Source: Dysidea avara
Taxonomy: Eukaryota; Porifera; Demospongiae; Dictyoceratida; Dysideidae
Length of the DNA: 64,000 nt
Assembly (NCBI RefSeq): GCF_963678975.1
Contig: NC_089279.1
Coordinates: 29,613,525-29,677,524, forward strand
Direction: 5' to 3'
Every line of letters starts with the position of its first letter. Positions within the stretch are counted from its first letter, which is position 1. The notes below the pieces were generated by a model that saw nothing but the letters and a program-made list of their open reading frames with translations, was not told where the DNA came from and did not search any database. Both the position numbers and the translations under genes were made by a program. This document shows positions 13,314 to 27,624 of the stretch, one piece after another.

Positions 13314-13592
13314 TTTCTTTCAATCACTTTTTGTAATCGATATTGCGGTAGAAACAGATTTTCAACTCTCTTTGTAGATTTACTTCTTTAAATGACCAGT
13401 TTAACTGCAGATGACTCTTTCTTTTTTCTGTTGTGTATTTAGTAAAATTTGGGACCTGGTTTATGAATGATGATGAGTTACATTCCTATCCCATTACAAA
13501 AGGAAATTTGTCTTGCAAAAAGCAATGAAAACTTTTAAAAATTTTATATTCCACCATTTTATCCACATCCTCTGTTGCTAAATATTAATTCC

Positions 13593-13601
13593 TTCTGAGA
13601 A
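13593..13601 (-). promoter_or_regulatory. TTCN3GAA site upstream of orphan exon 1 (copy 3b)
   Basis: Reads TTCTCAGAA on the minus strand, again changed only in the spacer. No TATA box remains between it and the orphan exon. Confidence 0.45.
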
Positions 13602-14087
13602 AAATAGAGAATTAGCTGTTGTTTACTAACATGAATGTGACGTGTACAGTACAAGAGTTAATAATATCCCATTGTCTAATATTAACAATAGAAATAACTG
13701 TATAGTTGCTTTTTATTGATTCCTGTGGTTGTCTTGCAACAAAGTGACACACAGATTTCTTAGAAACCTTAAAAATTCAGCAAAAGTTATTTACATGCCA
13801 TTGCTTCAGCTTGTTTATATGATTTGTATGGTGACATATTAGTCATTGTCATGTGTAAAGTTTATTCATATAGGAAGCTTAATGAAGAATCATTACATCC
13901 AGGATTAAAATATGAACCGGTTTAATTGTGATGATTATTAACGTTATACTCTACTGATAATTAACTAAATCGCTATTTACTGCTGAATTAACTATATGGA
14001 GTGCGTGGGAGCATTTTACTAAATGATCCTTATCCGTACAGTTGAGTTGTAACAACTTGTTGATTTGTATAAATTGTGGTTTGTGGT

Positions 14088-14155
14088 TAGTATCAAGTTA
14101 CCCTCAAATCCGGTATTAAAATCACCAACAACTTTATCACATCATTCTGATACTA
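14088..14155 (+). repeat. 68-bp element, copy 6
   Basis: Unit 3, upstream of orphan exon 1; made by the internal 1.1-kb duplication. Confidence 0.75.
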
Positions 14156-14349
14156 GTATAGGAACTTTCATAACTTTGAACTAAGATTATGTATGCTTGG
14201 CAGTACGATGTCTTTTATGCATATACACTGTACCTACAACTGTTTTAACCTCAATCACATACAGTATATTAAAATACATGCTAAAGTTACCAGCTTAAAG
14301 ATAGTACCAGGAAACAAAACGGTACTAACATGATGTGAAAATACTCCTA

Positions 14350-14526
14350 TACAGTGGAACCTCCCTATTACGGACGTTTTGTGACCCAGAATTTTTGGCC
14401 GCTTTTTGCTGTAATATAGAGGTAAAAAATGTATTAACCAGACCTGTTTGGGACCAAACTTTTTGTCCTTATTATGGACTACTGTGCCTTTATTTCGGGG
14501 AGTTTGTTAAGAGATGTTCCACTATA
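14350..14526. mobile_element. mariner-type MITE
   Basis: TACAGTGGAACCTCCC at the left and GATGTTCCACTATA at the right, ending in TA. Present in unit 3 only. The open frame across it is not a gene. Confidence 0.5.
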
Positions 14527-15318
14527 TGTGCATGTTTGGCCTCAGGATGAGGCCATAGTGAGGTGGTCTTTATTAATAAGATGAATAGCTCACATGGCAA
14601 TGTTTGGAAACTATTTGATTGATGACTATACTATTTGCACAGTTGTCGTAACCAGGAAGTGAGTTGTAATAACACCACTATGTGTCAGTTTTGATTGCGA
14701 AAGAATAATATTTGTGTAATGCTGGGATGTGCATTGTTGCGGTTGCTCGCGGTTGTTGTATTGCTTAAATCAAGGCTTAAATACAAGAGGTCTAATTTAT
14801 TTTCTTAAAACTTAATCATCCTAACTTTAATTGTTATATATATTGTACATTTTTTCTGTATAACACCAATATCACTAATTTACCTGTATTACTGATATAG
14901 TGATATTTTGATTTTAAAATATATCTATAACCTCTCCAAATAACTATTTGCAGTACATCATTCATTCAGGTATTCTATAAATGTTTTACAATACCTAGTG
15001 TTCTGCATTGGGTGCATCACAGACTGTGTTGGGGGCAGAATAAAAGCCTACCTACACAGAACATCAGTGATCTGGCTACACAAGACCCCTGCTTGACTGT
15101 ACACAGAAAGTATGACACTTCACTGATGTCAGTTTATGAAACACAGAACACTTAAGTTCTTTTGTACTGAACATTATTATATAGCTAGCTATTTTGTTAA
15201 CACTTGTATATAGTATTTCATACTGTCACTGGTTGCTAATAGTATTTTTTAATAATGATAAAACAGTAGCGGCTAAAATGTACAGTGAACATACACAATA
15301 AAACAGTATACATCAAGT

Positions 15319-15615
15319 TAGACTCTATTTAGGCTGTTTTGGGTGGGTAATAAATCTCATATACTCCACCTTGTTTTCTAATATACTCCACGCCTTTAAG
15401 CACAATATAACATATGCTCAAAATCGGATTTTTCCAATCGCTATGCGTTGTTCACGTGCAGTGATTTAACGACCGCGATTATTTAGTCACGTGAGGACGC
15501 ATAGTTGCCATGGCGCTAGTATTATCGTAAGAAAACCAGCCGCTTTTGTCGAGCCTACAGCAGAAGCAGCCATGAATGAGGTAAGTGATCTGAGTGTAAT
15601 GTGAAATAGAGTCTA
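15319..15615. mobile_element. Inverted-repeat-bounded insert with promoter-like, CpG-bearing interior
   Basis: TAGACTCTATTT (15319-15330) and AAATAGAGTCTA (15604-15615) bound about 300 bp found only in unit 3. The interior has two CACGTG E-boxes (15453, 15488) inside an imperfect palindrome (CTATGCG...CGCATAG), many CpGs, and ATGAATGAG followed by GTAAGT at 15572-15586, like a first coding exon with its donor. It replaces the region that carries CLPTM1L exon B in the other units. Confidence 0.5.
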
Positions 15616-16365
15616 AAGCAGTTATACGGGCACAATGTGGAGTCTATGAAATTTATAAACCCGAAGGCCCGAACTATTATTTATTGCATTTGAGCAATAG
15701 TATAATTGGGTAGGTAAGCCTCTATAATCTAATGCCCATAAGTGAACAAAACTTGTGCCTGGAAAACTTGTTGGACCAGAAACCCTGGAATCTGCTTAAC
15801 TAAGAGGTTATGCTCACATCATCATGCATGTAGATGTGATTATGATTAACACTATACACTTTGGTGGGAAATCTTAGTTGCCGTTTTGTAATTTTGTTTA
15901 CAAAAAGACACTGAATATTCATGTATTTATGTTGTCAATAATGCGTCGCATAAAATTTCCCTAACAAGAAAATTGTTAAAAAAGAATTCCCTATTACTTT
16001 CCATGTTCGATCGCATCAACATCCATAGTACGTGTGGTCATGTGGTATGCCTGAAACCATGAATATAGTGCACGAGTATTATCCAATTTGCAAAACAGCA
16101 TTAGTATTGTCATATGTGCATTTGCATTGATACTATAGGTTAACACCATGCAAGAGTGCAATAATATATGGGATAGAAGAGAATTCTAGATTACCCTTAG
16201 GAATTTCCCATACTGCATACAGTTAAGAGGAAGGAATCATAATGAGAATTCCTCAAACTACTTTGCAGTATGCATGCTATAAAAGTGTTTACATTCTCAT
16301 ACATAATCAGGTGTGAACACTAAATAATCTCTGTAACCAAATCATATCTTTTAGTGGTTTGTGGG

Positions 16366-16433
16366 TAGTATCAAGTTACCCTCAAATCCGGTATTAAAAT
16401 CACCAACAATTTTATCACATCATTCTGATACTA
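16366..16433 (+). repeat. 68-bp element, copy 7
   Basis: Unit 3 counterpart of copy 2. Confidence 0.75.
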
Positions 16434-18207
16434 TGGCTAACCAGTATAGGAACTTTAATCATTTTTGAATTACTTTTCATGAAATGTCGTATCATATGGG
16501 GAGGTGAAATTAAGTAGATATGATCTATCCTCACATGCTCAAGACAAAGTGTACAAAATTACAGTGTACTACTAGGAAATGTTATATGTTACCAAGTCTG
16601 TGAAACGTATTAAACTTTTGGTTTGCATTTATATAACAGAATACAGATATTTTATTATGTGATAGTATATGTACATACAATTCCAACCAGCCACATACGT
16701 AATTATGATGTGTACTGATATATATGTACGTAGCTAACAATGACAGTGATCATACAGTATAACGTTGTGTGCTTTAGTATGTGTATGTTTCATTAGAATA
16801 CTGGAATAAAACTCCGTATAAATAAATGGACTTGAATTATCAATTATCCAAGCATTCCACACTTTTATCATTGACTGTATCAACACTTATCATTGTATTT
16901 GTTGTTAGTCTATTTACTATCAAAAATATATGCACAGCTATTAAACTGTTAGTTCTGCTGTGAATTCAACAATGCAACATGCATACAGTATATGAAATAG
17001 TGGGAAACTCTGGCATTGTAGCTATTGGTTATGACAGAAATTTTACTGCAATTTGACAAGAAAGTTTGGCAACAGAGGCGGATAAGAGTTTAGCCTAGCA
17101 AAACAGTCAATTATCTTTCTACCAAATTTCCTGCTATTTGATATGGCATTAATCTACACTTATCAGGCAAACATACTTTAGCCAATTTTTTGCTACTTAG
17201 TTCTGGGAAGTAACAAGAGCAATACATGGAGTTGAAGTTTACATGGACTGGACTGTGGTTGAAAACAATATGACAAAGAAATTAAGAAACAACAAGTTTT
17301 GACTCACAGGTAAGCTTGTTATTTTACATCACAATGAATGATGCATATAATTGTATACAATAGCCTGTTATGGCCACTGGTGCCTTGTATACCTTCTGGT
17401 ATAATGCTCCTGGGTGATTAATAGTCTAGCAAATGGTATGGAGTGATGTGTAATGCTGGAGTAGCAATTAAACTTGACCTGTTGCATATGTGGTTGATCC
17501 AATGCAGTGGTCACTCAGTTATTCAACCCTTTTTATCTGTACCCTCCTATCTGAAATTGAAAGTGACATGACCAATCTATTAAAGTAGTTAAATTCAAAA
17601 TTGGAGTGCTGGGAGATTTTTGAACAAAAATGAGTGCTTGATTGTATGTTCAAAAAAGTCTTTCAAAATAGTACCATACAGTAATTAGCTACAAGGATCA
17701 TGTACTTATTATATAGTTACGTAGGTGATAATGGTTGCTGCACTAATCACATAGCTACAGTAGAATTTGCTGCTGTGGTTATTGAGTAAAGCATAGATAT
17801 TGATGAAGTCCTATCTGGCTTTGCTCGCTCTGCCTCTTCCTCCATTGTAGCTAAGTTCCAAATGCAACCAACACGGTGTGTTGCATGGCCAGAATTTGGC
17901 TTTCTAAATCAGCCCATCTAGCTACGTAGTTTATCTATTTATTCTCATTTCACTCAGGCTAGGATACTTTACTAAACAACTTTCTGTTAGGCTCTAAAAC
18001 TCCTTGTCTTGCTTTTGTAGGTACTTGTTTGCCTTCCATTTCTCAGTGCCTAGTTATAGTTAACTGATAAAAGTAGAAAGCAAACGCCTGAATTTTTTTT
18101 ATACTTTTACCTTGACCATCACTTATGCATTATTAATACCTTATTATTATATGCATGGTGAGCATAAATCTTATGTGGGTGTGTGGTGTTTGCACTTGAT
18201 GTATGTA

Positions 18208-18211
<4 letters not shown>

Positions 18212-18259
<48 letters not shown>

Positions 18260-18268
18260 CACACACGC
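18212..18268. repeat. Short (GT)n/(CA)n microsatellite
   Basis: About 42 bp of GT followed by GCGCGCACACACAC, just before the degenerate exon X of unit 3. Confidence 0.9.
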
Positions 18269-18319
18269 ATGTGTTTGTGTATGAGTATGCATATTATGAT
18301 AGGGTTTTGTTACTTTCAG

Positions 18320-18356
18320 TTTAAGTCAGTAGCCCATCTCCACATTTATGTATAAA
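18320..18356 (+). pseudogene. Degenerate CLPTM1L-like exon X (end of unit 3)
   Basis: KSVAHL is still readable after TTTCAG, but the TGGAGA part is deleted and the donor is gone. Confidence 0.55.
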
Positions 18357-18599
18357 GCCTATTGTCTTATCTCAGTCAACAGCCAAATCCCATGTACCCT
18401 TACGTAGTACATCAATACGTTCAGTTTTAAGTGATGTAGTAAAAATGACAATGTGTACATGAATACATGAATGATAAAAATGATATGAATTGATAAGTGA
18501 TGTGACTGCCAAAACTGTACATGAGATAGTCCCGTATTACAATATCGTATTAATTGAGTCTATTGTCCTATTACTAAACTGTCATGTTCTACAAGATGG

Positions 18600-19787
18600 T
18601 TAGTTAATTTTGAAAAGTTGAAGATCTTGTTGGGTCAATTCTACCTGTAATTTGAGGGCACCCAACTTCAATAATTTATCAAGTTGTTCACATCTTTGTT
18701 TATCAAGTTCATCAGATCCCACTTCCTGTAATACAATATGTACAGTGAAACTTCAACTTATACGTACCATCTCATTGTTAAATAGGTCCCAAACATAACC
18801 TCCTTAATAAGGCAACCTCTTTATAGTGATCATGTCAAGTAGGCCCAAAACATAGCTAAGGTATACTTCATGGCCTCATTGATAAGACCACTGCATTATA
18901 GTAACCATGCCACCAAGGTTACCTCATTAGGAGGGTCAGAAGACACGTATTTTGACCCTATTAATGAGGTTTTACTGTACATACATGGTCATCTTACCAT
19001 CTGTCTGTCTGATTGCTGCTCATCCATGGGTGGATCAGTTGGTTGAGGGTTGTCACTGATTTTATCATCATCAGTTTAGTCCAGTTTATCTGATGGCTGT
19101 GGTGTAGCTGCTGTTGCAATATCCTTACTATCCAATGCTTTAGTCTAGAGTTTGTTGAGAAGAGTGATGAAGTGTATGTAGTAGTGTATCTAGGTGTTTA
19201 ACTTACCAGGTTGTTAAGAGCTGCAATACTCTTCTCCATCGACTCAATAGTTTTATTGTAGAAATCAGTAATAACTTCATTAGTCTCATTGCCAGCAAGA
19301 TGTTGAATAACAGGGAGTAGTTGTGTTAGTGATGTGATGTCATCCTTGATGGTATTGATATCCTACAAGTGTAAGAGAACATCATACAATAAACTTATTG
19401 AGTCCTTGTGCATGTTTGCGTGTGTGTGCATGTGCGTGTGTGTGTGCGTGCGTGTATGTGTGAGTGACTATAGTAACTCACAACGTCTTTAGTAGAATTG
19501 CGTACGTAGCAGTTTGTTCGAGTCATGTTAAATGTTTCATTCTAATACAAACACAATGGTACATCATACTAAGACAACTAGTGTTATGTACTCACTATCT
19601 CTCTCTCCAAATCATCAACTGATTGCTCTGTGTGGATAACATATAATCGTGCAGTTGTCAGTAGTCCAGTGATGTCAGTGGTAGAGTAGCTGTTGGTGTT
19701 CATGTTTTGTGTTGTTGAATCACTATTAATGGGAGCTCCATAACTACCCATCACCATGACTGCCACAAGAATGATGAACTTATTCAT
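18600..19787 (-). pseudogene. Secreted helical-protein family, copy 4, nonsense codon in exon 4
   Basis: Exons read leftwards: 19596-19787, 19482-19541, 19207-19362, 18998-19144 and 18600-18725. Splice sites and exon lengths are normal, but exon 4 has TAA at 19076-19078 where copies 3 and 6 have TCA, a single C-to-A change. The predicted product stops after about 158 aa, keeping the signal peptide and exons 1-3 but losing most of the spacer and the last helix. Exon 5 downstream is still open (42 codons including stop), so the damage looks recent. Exon 1 also ends LEREI rather than LEREM. This may be a pseudogene or a shortened but secreted variant. Confidence 0.8.
18741..18979. mobile_element. 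mariner-type MITE in intron 4 of copy 4
   Basis: TA-CAGTGAAACTTC at the left and GAGGTTTTACTG-TA at the right form terminal inverted repeats within TA target sites. Related sequence fills intron 4 of copies 1, 2, 3 (about 11011-11176) and 5 (about 23013-23226) but is absent from the 53-bp intron 4 of copy 6. Confidence 0.6.
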
Positions 19788-19895
19788 TTTCTTTTTCAAT
19801 CACTTTTTGTAATTGATATTGCAGTAGAAACAGATTTTCAATTCTCTTTGTAGATTTATTTCTTTTTAACTGACAAGTTGAATTGAAGTCAACCC

Positions 19896-20108
19896 TTTTA
19901 TACTCTTTTTCTGCTGTGCATATTGCAACTATATTAAAATTGGGGATCTGGTCTAGTGAATGACGATGGGTTACATTCCTATCCCATTGCAAAAGGGGAA
20001 TTTTTTTTGTAAAAAGCAATGTAAACACCAGTATACGTATTTTAAAAATATTTTAATTCCACCATTTATCCACATCCTCTGTTGCCAAATATTAATTCCT
20101 TCTGGGAA
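19896..20108 (-). promoter_or_regulatory. Core promoter of copy 4: TATA box and TTCN3GAA site
   Basis: TATAAAA is at 19896-19902 and TTCCCAGAA at 20100-20108. Confidence 0.6.
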
Positions 20109-20664
20109 AATAAAGAATTAGCTGTTGTTTACTAGCATGAATGTGTGTACAGTACAAGAGTTAATTTTACCATGATATATACCATGATATATACCATTGT
20201 CTAATATTAACAATGGAAATAACAGTATAATTACTTTTTATTGATTCCTGTGGTCGTCTTGCAACAAAGTGACACACAGGTTTCTTAGAAACTTTAAAAA
20301 CTCAGCAGAAGTTATTTACATGCTATGGCTTCAGCTTGTTTGTATGGTGATATGTATTGGTCATTGTAGTGTGTAAAGTTTGTTCAATTAAAAACACAAT
20401 TGAATTTTTAATAAAGCACCATTACATCGATAATTTTCAGAATTATGAACTAGTTTATTTTGTGAATGCTATCCCACAGACTATAGGGACCTGTGAATAC
20501 AGGCATGTGACCAAATCATGAAGAATGTAGTTTGTGGTGTTCAATTATTAATATTTTAATTTGCTTGTGTGTAAAACTAGTTAACTAAATTGCCGTTTAC
20601 TGCCGAATTAACTATATAGAGTGCGTGGGAGCATATTCTAAATGATTAAATTGTGGTTTGTGGT

Positions 20665-20732
20665 TAGTATTAAGTTACCCTCAAATCTGGTATTAAAATC
20701 ACCAACAATTTTATCACATCATTCTGATACTA
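20665..20732 (+). repeat. 68-bp element, copy 8
   Basis: Unit 4; the left end has one change (TAGTATTA). Confidence 0.75.
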
Positions 20733-21235
20733 GTATAGGAACTTTAATAATTTTGAACTAAGATTATGCATGCTTGGCAGTACGATGCTTTTGTATTCAC
20801 TGTACCTAAAACTTTTTGTTTTAACTTCAATCACTTATAACACATGCTGAAGTTATCAGCTTAAATATAGTACAAGTATTCCCAGGTATAAATGTAACAG
20901 AAATATGATGTGAAAATACACTATGCATGCTAGTTGGTCTCACACTTTAGAATGGAGCTGTGGTGAGGTGGTCTTTATTAATAAGATGGTGTACTCCTTG
21001 CATGGCAAACTATTTGACTGACAGCTATACTATTTGCATAGTTGTCATAATCAGGAAGTGGGTTGTAATAACACCACTGTGTGTCAGTTTTGATTATATA
21101 GAATAATATTTGTGTAATGCTGGGATGTGTATTGTTGTTGTTGTAGTATTGCTTAAATACAAAATGTCTAATTTATTTTCACAAAAACTTGGTCATCTTA
21201 ACTTTGTTATATTGCACAGCTACAGGCATTCAACA

Positions 21236-21702
21236 CTTTCTGCATTTAGTCAAACACCCCATTGGTTGTAATTAACTGCTGACTGTCATAGTGGTTGTCA
21301 GTTTCAACCATTGCTAAATTTACATGTTTGAATGGTCATGTAAAGCTGCTCACAAATTTCAAAATTATATACAATGCACCCACTCTAATCACGATGTACA
21401 CAAGGGTATGAATACTGGTTTACAAAACTGATTGAAGACTTTACTATCATCTAAACCACATCTATGATTCCTCTATAATCTGCTGCTACGTTTTCTGTGT
21501 AACACCAACATTCCTAATATGACAACAAGTTTGGGCACTGATGGATGTCAAATTATTTAGACTTACCCAATATACTATTGCTAAATTGTATTAGCATGCA
21601 TACTGTTTTATTGTGTAGGTTATACCCTGTGGATAATGCAAGTCTAGAGTGAATGAGTTTGGAGAATCACTTGAGAACACTGAAAAAGACAGAAGCAACT
21701 GA
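21236..21702 (+). pseudogene. CLPTM1L-like C-terminal relics, unit 4
   Basis: Exon A survives only as GCATTCAACACTTT after the TACAG at 21231-21235. Exon B starts at 21619 (LYPVDNA) but extra bases bring in TGA within a dozen codons. It is clearly non-coding now. Confidence 0.6.
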
Positions 21703-22096
21703 TGTTCCCTTGTGAATAATACTGTACATTTTAGCTGTCATTTTATATATCCGCTGTTTTATCATTACTATTTAGCAACCAGTGACAGTGTGAAATACTG
21801 CAAGTAGCCATAAAACTGTAGCCATAAAACTGTTCAGTAAGAATAACTTGTGCTTAAGGGCCTCAGTGAAGTTTTAGTGACGTCTGGCAGCAGTCTTGTG
21901 TGGCGACTAGGCCACCAATTTTAAGGGCAGGCTTTATTGTGCTCCCAACACAAATGATAAAGATGTCTGGCTGTACAAGAGTCTAGTCAAGCAGTGGTCT
22001 TCATGCAGAATACTAGGGATTGTAAAATGTTATAAGATACCTGAAACGAGTGATGCACTGCAAGTATTTGGAGATAAATGTAATGACGTTTTCTTT

Positions 22097-22166
22097 CTTC
22101 CTGTCAATATACCCATGGTGTGGCGTGCCAACTTCTTGGGCCACACGACACACTATTGTGTGTCTT
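22097..22166 (+). mobile_element. Short 3'-terminal fragment of a dispersed repeat
   Basis: GTTTTCTTTCTTCCTGTCAA through GGGCCACACGACACAC to a GACACAC/GTGTGTC hairpin and CTTG. The same end occurs at 57870-57952 and this fragment is absent from units 1 and 2 at this place. Confidence 0.55.
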
Positions 22167-22857
22167 GATTAACACTACACTTTGGTGAGAAATGTCCTAT
22201 AGAAAGTAAGTTGCCATTTTAGAATTTTGTTTACAAAAAAATATTTTTACACATTGAATATTTGTGTATTTGTGTTGTCAATAATGTGTTGCAGAAAATT
22301 TCCCTAACAAGAAAATTGTAAAAAGAGTTTCACTTTACTCAAGCTCCATGTTAGATCACAGCAACACCCATGGTGTGGTCATGTGGTGTGCCTGAAACCA
22401 AGAACAATATGTGAGTATTGTCCAATATGCAAAAGGGCATTCATTTTCATTTGTATTGATACTACAAGTTAATACCATGTAAGAGTACAATAATATATGG
22501 GGTAGAAGGGAATTCCCTGGAGTTTTTGTCTAAGGTCTAAGGTAAGCCTGTATTGCCGTTGTCTTATCTTGGTCTACAGTCAAACCCTGTGTACCATACT
22601 GTACATTGTATCCAGTTTTGTTAGGAACATGTGTGTATTCGCAGTTCAGTATATAGTGCGTATGTAAATACATTTTGCCAAAGTTCAGTTTTAAGTAATG
22701 TAGTAAAAATGACAATGTGTACATGAATACATGAATGATAAAAATGATGATATGAATTGATAAGTGATATGACTGCCAAAAATGTACATGAGATAGTCCC
22801 GTATTACAATGTCGTATTAATTGTGTCTATTGTCCTACTACTAAACTGTCAAGATTG

Positions 22858-24652
<1,795 letters not shown>

Positions 24653-24902
24653 TTTCTTCTCTGATCTCTTTATTAGATGATGTTTACAGTAGAACAGATT
24701 TATCAACTCTCTTTGTAGATTTAATTCTTGTCAACTGACAAGTTGAACTGTGTATTAATTATTTTGCAACTAAAAAATTTTAGGATCTGGTCTATGAACG
24801 TATACAAAAGGGGATTTTTTTTTTGTAAAAAGCAATGTAAACACCAGTATATACATTAAAATTTTTATTCCACTATTTTATCCATGTCCTCTGTTTAATT
24901 CC

Positions 24903-24911
24903 TTCTGGGAA
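24903..24911 (-). promoter_or_regulatory. TTCN3GAA site of copy 5 (TATA box deleted)
   Basis: TTCCCAGAA is kept, but the 30-bp block holding the TATA box in the other minus-strand copies is missing. Confidence 0.5.
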
Positions 24912-25273
24912 AAATGGAGAATTAAATGTTGTTTACTAACATGAATGTGTGTACAGTACATTACCATGAAATATACTATTGTCTAATGTTAACAATGGAA
25001 ATAAGTGTATAATTACTTTTTACTGATTCCTGTGGCCGTCTGGCAACAAAGTGACACACACAGAATTCTTAGAAAATCTTAAAAACTCTAAACGTTATTT
25101 ACATGCCATGGCTTCAACTTGTTTATATAATTTGTACGGTATTATCAAGAGTTGATAATACAAGTAAGGGAGAGAGTATCTGGCTAACTGGAATACATAA
25201 ATGATCCTTGTCTGTACAGTTGAGTTGTAACAATGTGACAACTTGTTGATTTGTATAAATTGTGGTTTGTGGT

Positions 25274-25341
25274 TAGTATCAAGTTACCCTCAAATCCGGT
25301 ATTAAAATCACCAACAATTTTATCACATCATTCTGATACTA
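25274..25341 (+). repeat. 68-bp element, copy 9
   Basis: Unit 5, upstream of peptide copy 5, consensus. Confidence 0.75.
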
Positions 25342-25845
25342 GTATAGGAACTTTAATAATTCTTGAACTAAAATTATGCATGCTTGGCAGATTTTATATA
25401 CACTGTATACCTGTATACAACTTTTTTTGTGTTAACCTCAATCACATATAACACATACTGAAGTTACTAGTTTAAAGATAGCATTTCCAGGTATATAGAC
25501 ATAATGCTACTAGTATGATTTGAAAATATCTCTATGTGAATGCTTGGCTTCAAGTCATTAAATTGGGACTGCATGCATGTAGTGAGGTGGTCTTTATTAA
25601 TGAGATGATGTATATTTTGCATGGCAAAGTTTGTGAACTACTATAATATTATTTGTACAGTTGTCATAATCAGGAAGTGAGTTGTAATAGCACTATATAC
25701 TTCAGTATGTGTCAGTTTTGATTATGAAAGTATAATATTTATGTAATGCTGGGATGTGTATTGTTGTGGTTGTATTGCTCAAATACAAGATGTCTAATTT
25801 ATTTTCTCAAAAACTTGGTCATCCTAACTTTGTTATATTGTACAG

Positions 25846-26432
25846 GCACTCAATACTTTTATTGACGATGTGTTTGTATTCATCATCACCATGCCAACAT
25901 CACACAGAGTTGCAGTGTTCAGAGGTGATGTTGTGTTCGTTATTTATTTGTTCCAGAGATGATGAGTAGCTCATTGTGCGGTCTCTGCTTATGTTCCGTA
26001 GTAAATAAATATATAAACATGTGTGCATGTAGTCAAACATTGACTGGTGGCTGATTCTTACTCATTGTGGTTGCCAGTTTCAACCATTGCAAACCTGTTA
26101 CATGTTTGAATGTTCATGTTAGGCCATTTTTAGTTACTACTCAGAATTTCTGGGCAGAATTCTATACAATAATCACAATATACATAAAGGTATGATACTT
26201 GTTTACAAAACTTAGTGTTGAACACTTCACTATCATCTAAACCACTCCTGACACTGTTGCTGCTCTTGGACCAATAAGACTTTCTGACTTATCTGATATA
26301 TGTATTATATATTGCTAAGTTGCATTAACTTGATGCATACCATTATTATGTAGGTTATACCCTGTGTATAATGCAAGAGTGAATGAGTTTGGAGAATCAC
26401 TTGAGGACACAGAAAAGCACAAAAGTGACTGA
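25846..26432 (+). pseudogene. CLPTM1L: CLPTM1L-like C-terminal exons, unit 5 (donor lost)
   Basis: Exon A (25846-25961) is open: ALNTFIDDVFVFIITMPTSH, then RVAVFRGDVVFVIYLFQR. Exon B (26354-26432) is open: LYPVYNARVNEFGES to KSD-stop. The donor after exon A is ATGAGT instead of GTGAGT, so normal splicing is lost. Conserved Asp residues are also changed (RDD to RGD, PVD to PVY). Confidence 0.65.
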
Positions 26433-27100
26433 AGTTCCCTTGTATCACTGTACATTTTAGTCGCCATTTTATATACTTGTTTTATCATTATTAATAGTAA
26501 CTATTTAGAAACTAATGGCAGTATGAAGCACTACAGCTGTGAGCACAATAGCTATAAAACTGTTCAGAATATATAAGAATAAATTGTGCATTTCATAAAA
26601 AAATCAGTTCAGTTTTAGTGTCATATGTACTTTCTCAAGCAGGGTCTTGTGAATTTTGTGTGAGGGCAGGCTTTTGTCTTGCCCCCAACACAAATAATAT
26701 AGTGGTCCGGCTGTGCGAGACTCTAGTCAAGTAGTGGTCTGTGATGCACCCAATGAAGAATACTAGGGATTGTAAAATAATTATAGATGAACGATGTACT
26801 GCAAAAATAGTTATTTGGAGATGTTACGTAGGTGTACAGTATTTTTAATCATAGTAATGCATGGTGGAAAAACTCTTGTACCGGACCACAAATGCTGAGA
26901 ATCTGCTTAACTGGACATTATTGAGAAGTTCCACTCACATTATCAAAAATGCGATTTACAACATACTACATACAATGGGAAATCTCCTGCAATAAACAAG
27001 TTGCCATTTTGTAATATTTTGTACAAAAGTAAAATTTTACACACTGAATATTCATGTAAGTATTTGTGTTTATTTATTTATTATTAATGTTTTACAGCAC

Positions 27101-27210
27101 AAGTGCTGAAGGTCTGTAGGACACCTGGTCCTACAGCCTGCCCAAAGACTTTAGCTACATAGGTGTGTTTGAAAAGTTGGAGAAAGGAGATGACTGGACC
27201 TAGGTGTTGT
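27101..27210 (-). mobile_element. SINE 3' fragment (GTAGGACCAGGTGTCCTAC family)
   Basis: Reverse complement of the 3' half of the SINE at 31200-31393, with the palindrome CTGTAGGACACCTGGTCCTA near 27114. Confidence 0.6.
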
Positions 27211-27590
27211 CAATAATGTGTCACAGGAAACTTCCCTAACAAGATAATTAAAAAAAAGAATTCTCTGTTACTCTCCATGCTAGAACATATGGTTTGCCTG
27301 AATAACATGTGGATAATAATTATCCAATATGCGAAAGGGCATTCGTTGTATGTAAATTGTGCTGCACTGTGCTGACAATTTACAAATGCAAGTGTTCAAC
27401 AATAGACAGGGGTAGCAGGGAATTCAAAGTTCCCTTAGGACTTTCCCATACTGCATATAGTTAAAAAGAGGGGCTCACAATAAGAATTCCTCCACTAGGA
27501 GGGAAAACTCCATAGTTCATAAAAATGTGTTTACATTCTTCATACATAATGAGGTATGAGCTTGATAATCTCTGTAACCAAATCTGTGGT

Positions 27591-27624
27591 TAGTATCAAG
27601 TCACCCTCAAATATTCTGATACTA
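27591..27624 (+). repeat. 68-bp element, copy 10 (core deleted)
   Basis: Both ends and the CACCCTCAAAT start remain; about 34 bp of the core is lost. Confidence 0.65.

Larger units (their letters stand above)
14530..18319. other. Unit 3 spacer, rearranged
   Basis: No gene supported. Around 15223-15310 a block that lies downstream of exon B in other units is inverted (GATAAAACAGTAGCGGCTAA). Exons A and B are missing. 17440-18100 is unique to this unit and shows nothing recognisable. Confidence 0.55.

Noticed and set aside
14335..14550. 71-codon frame MKILLYSGTS
   Set aside because: Covers a mariner-type MITE (CAGTGGAACC ends).
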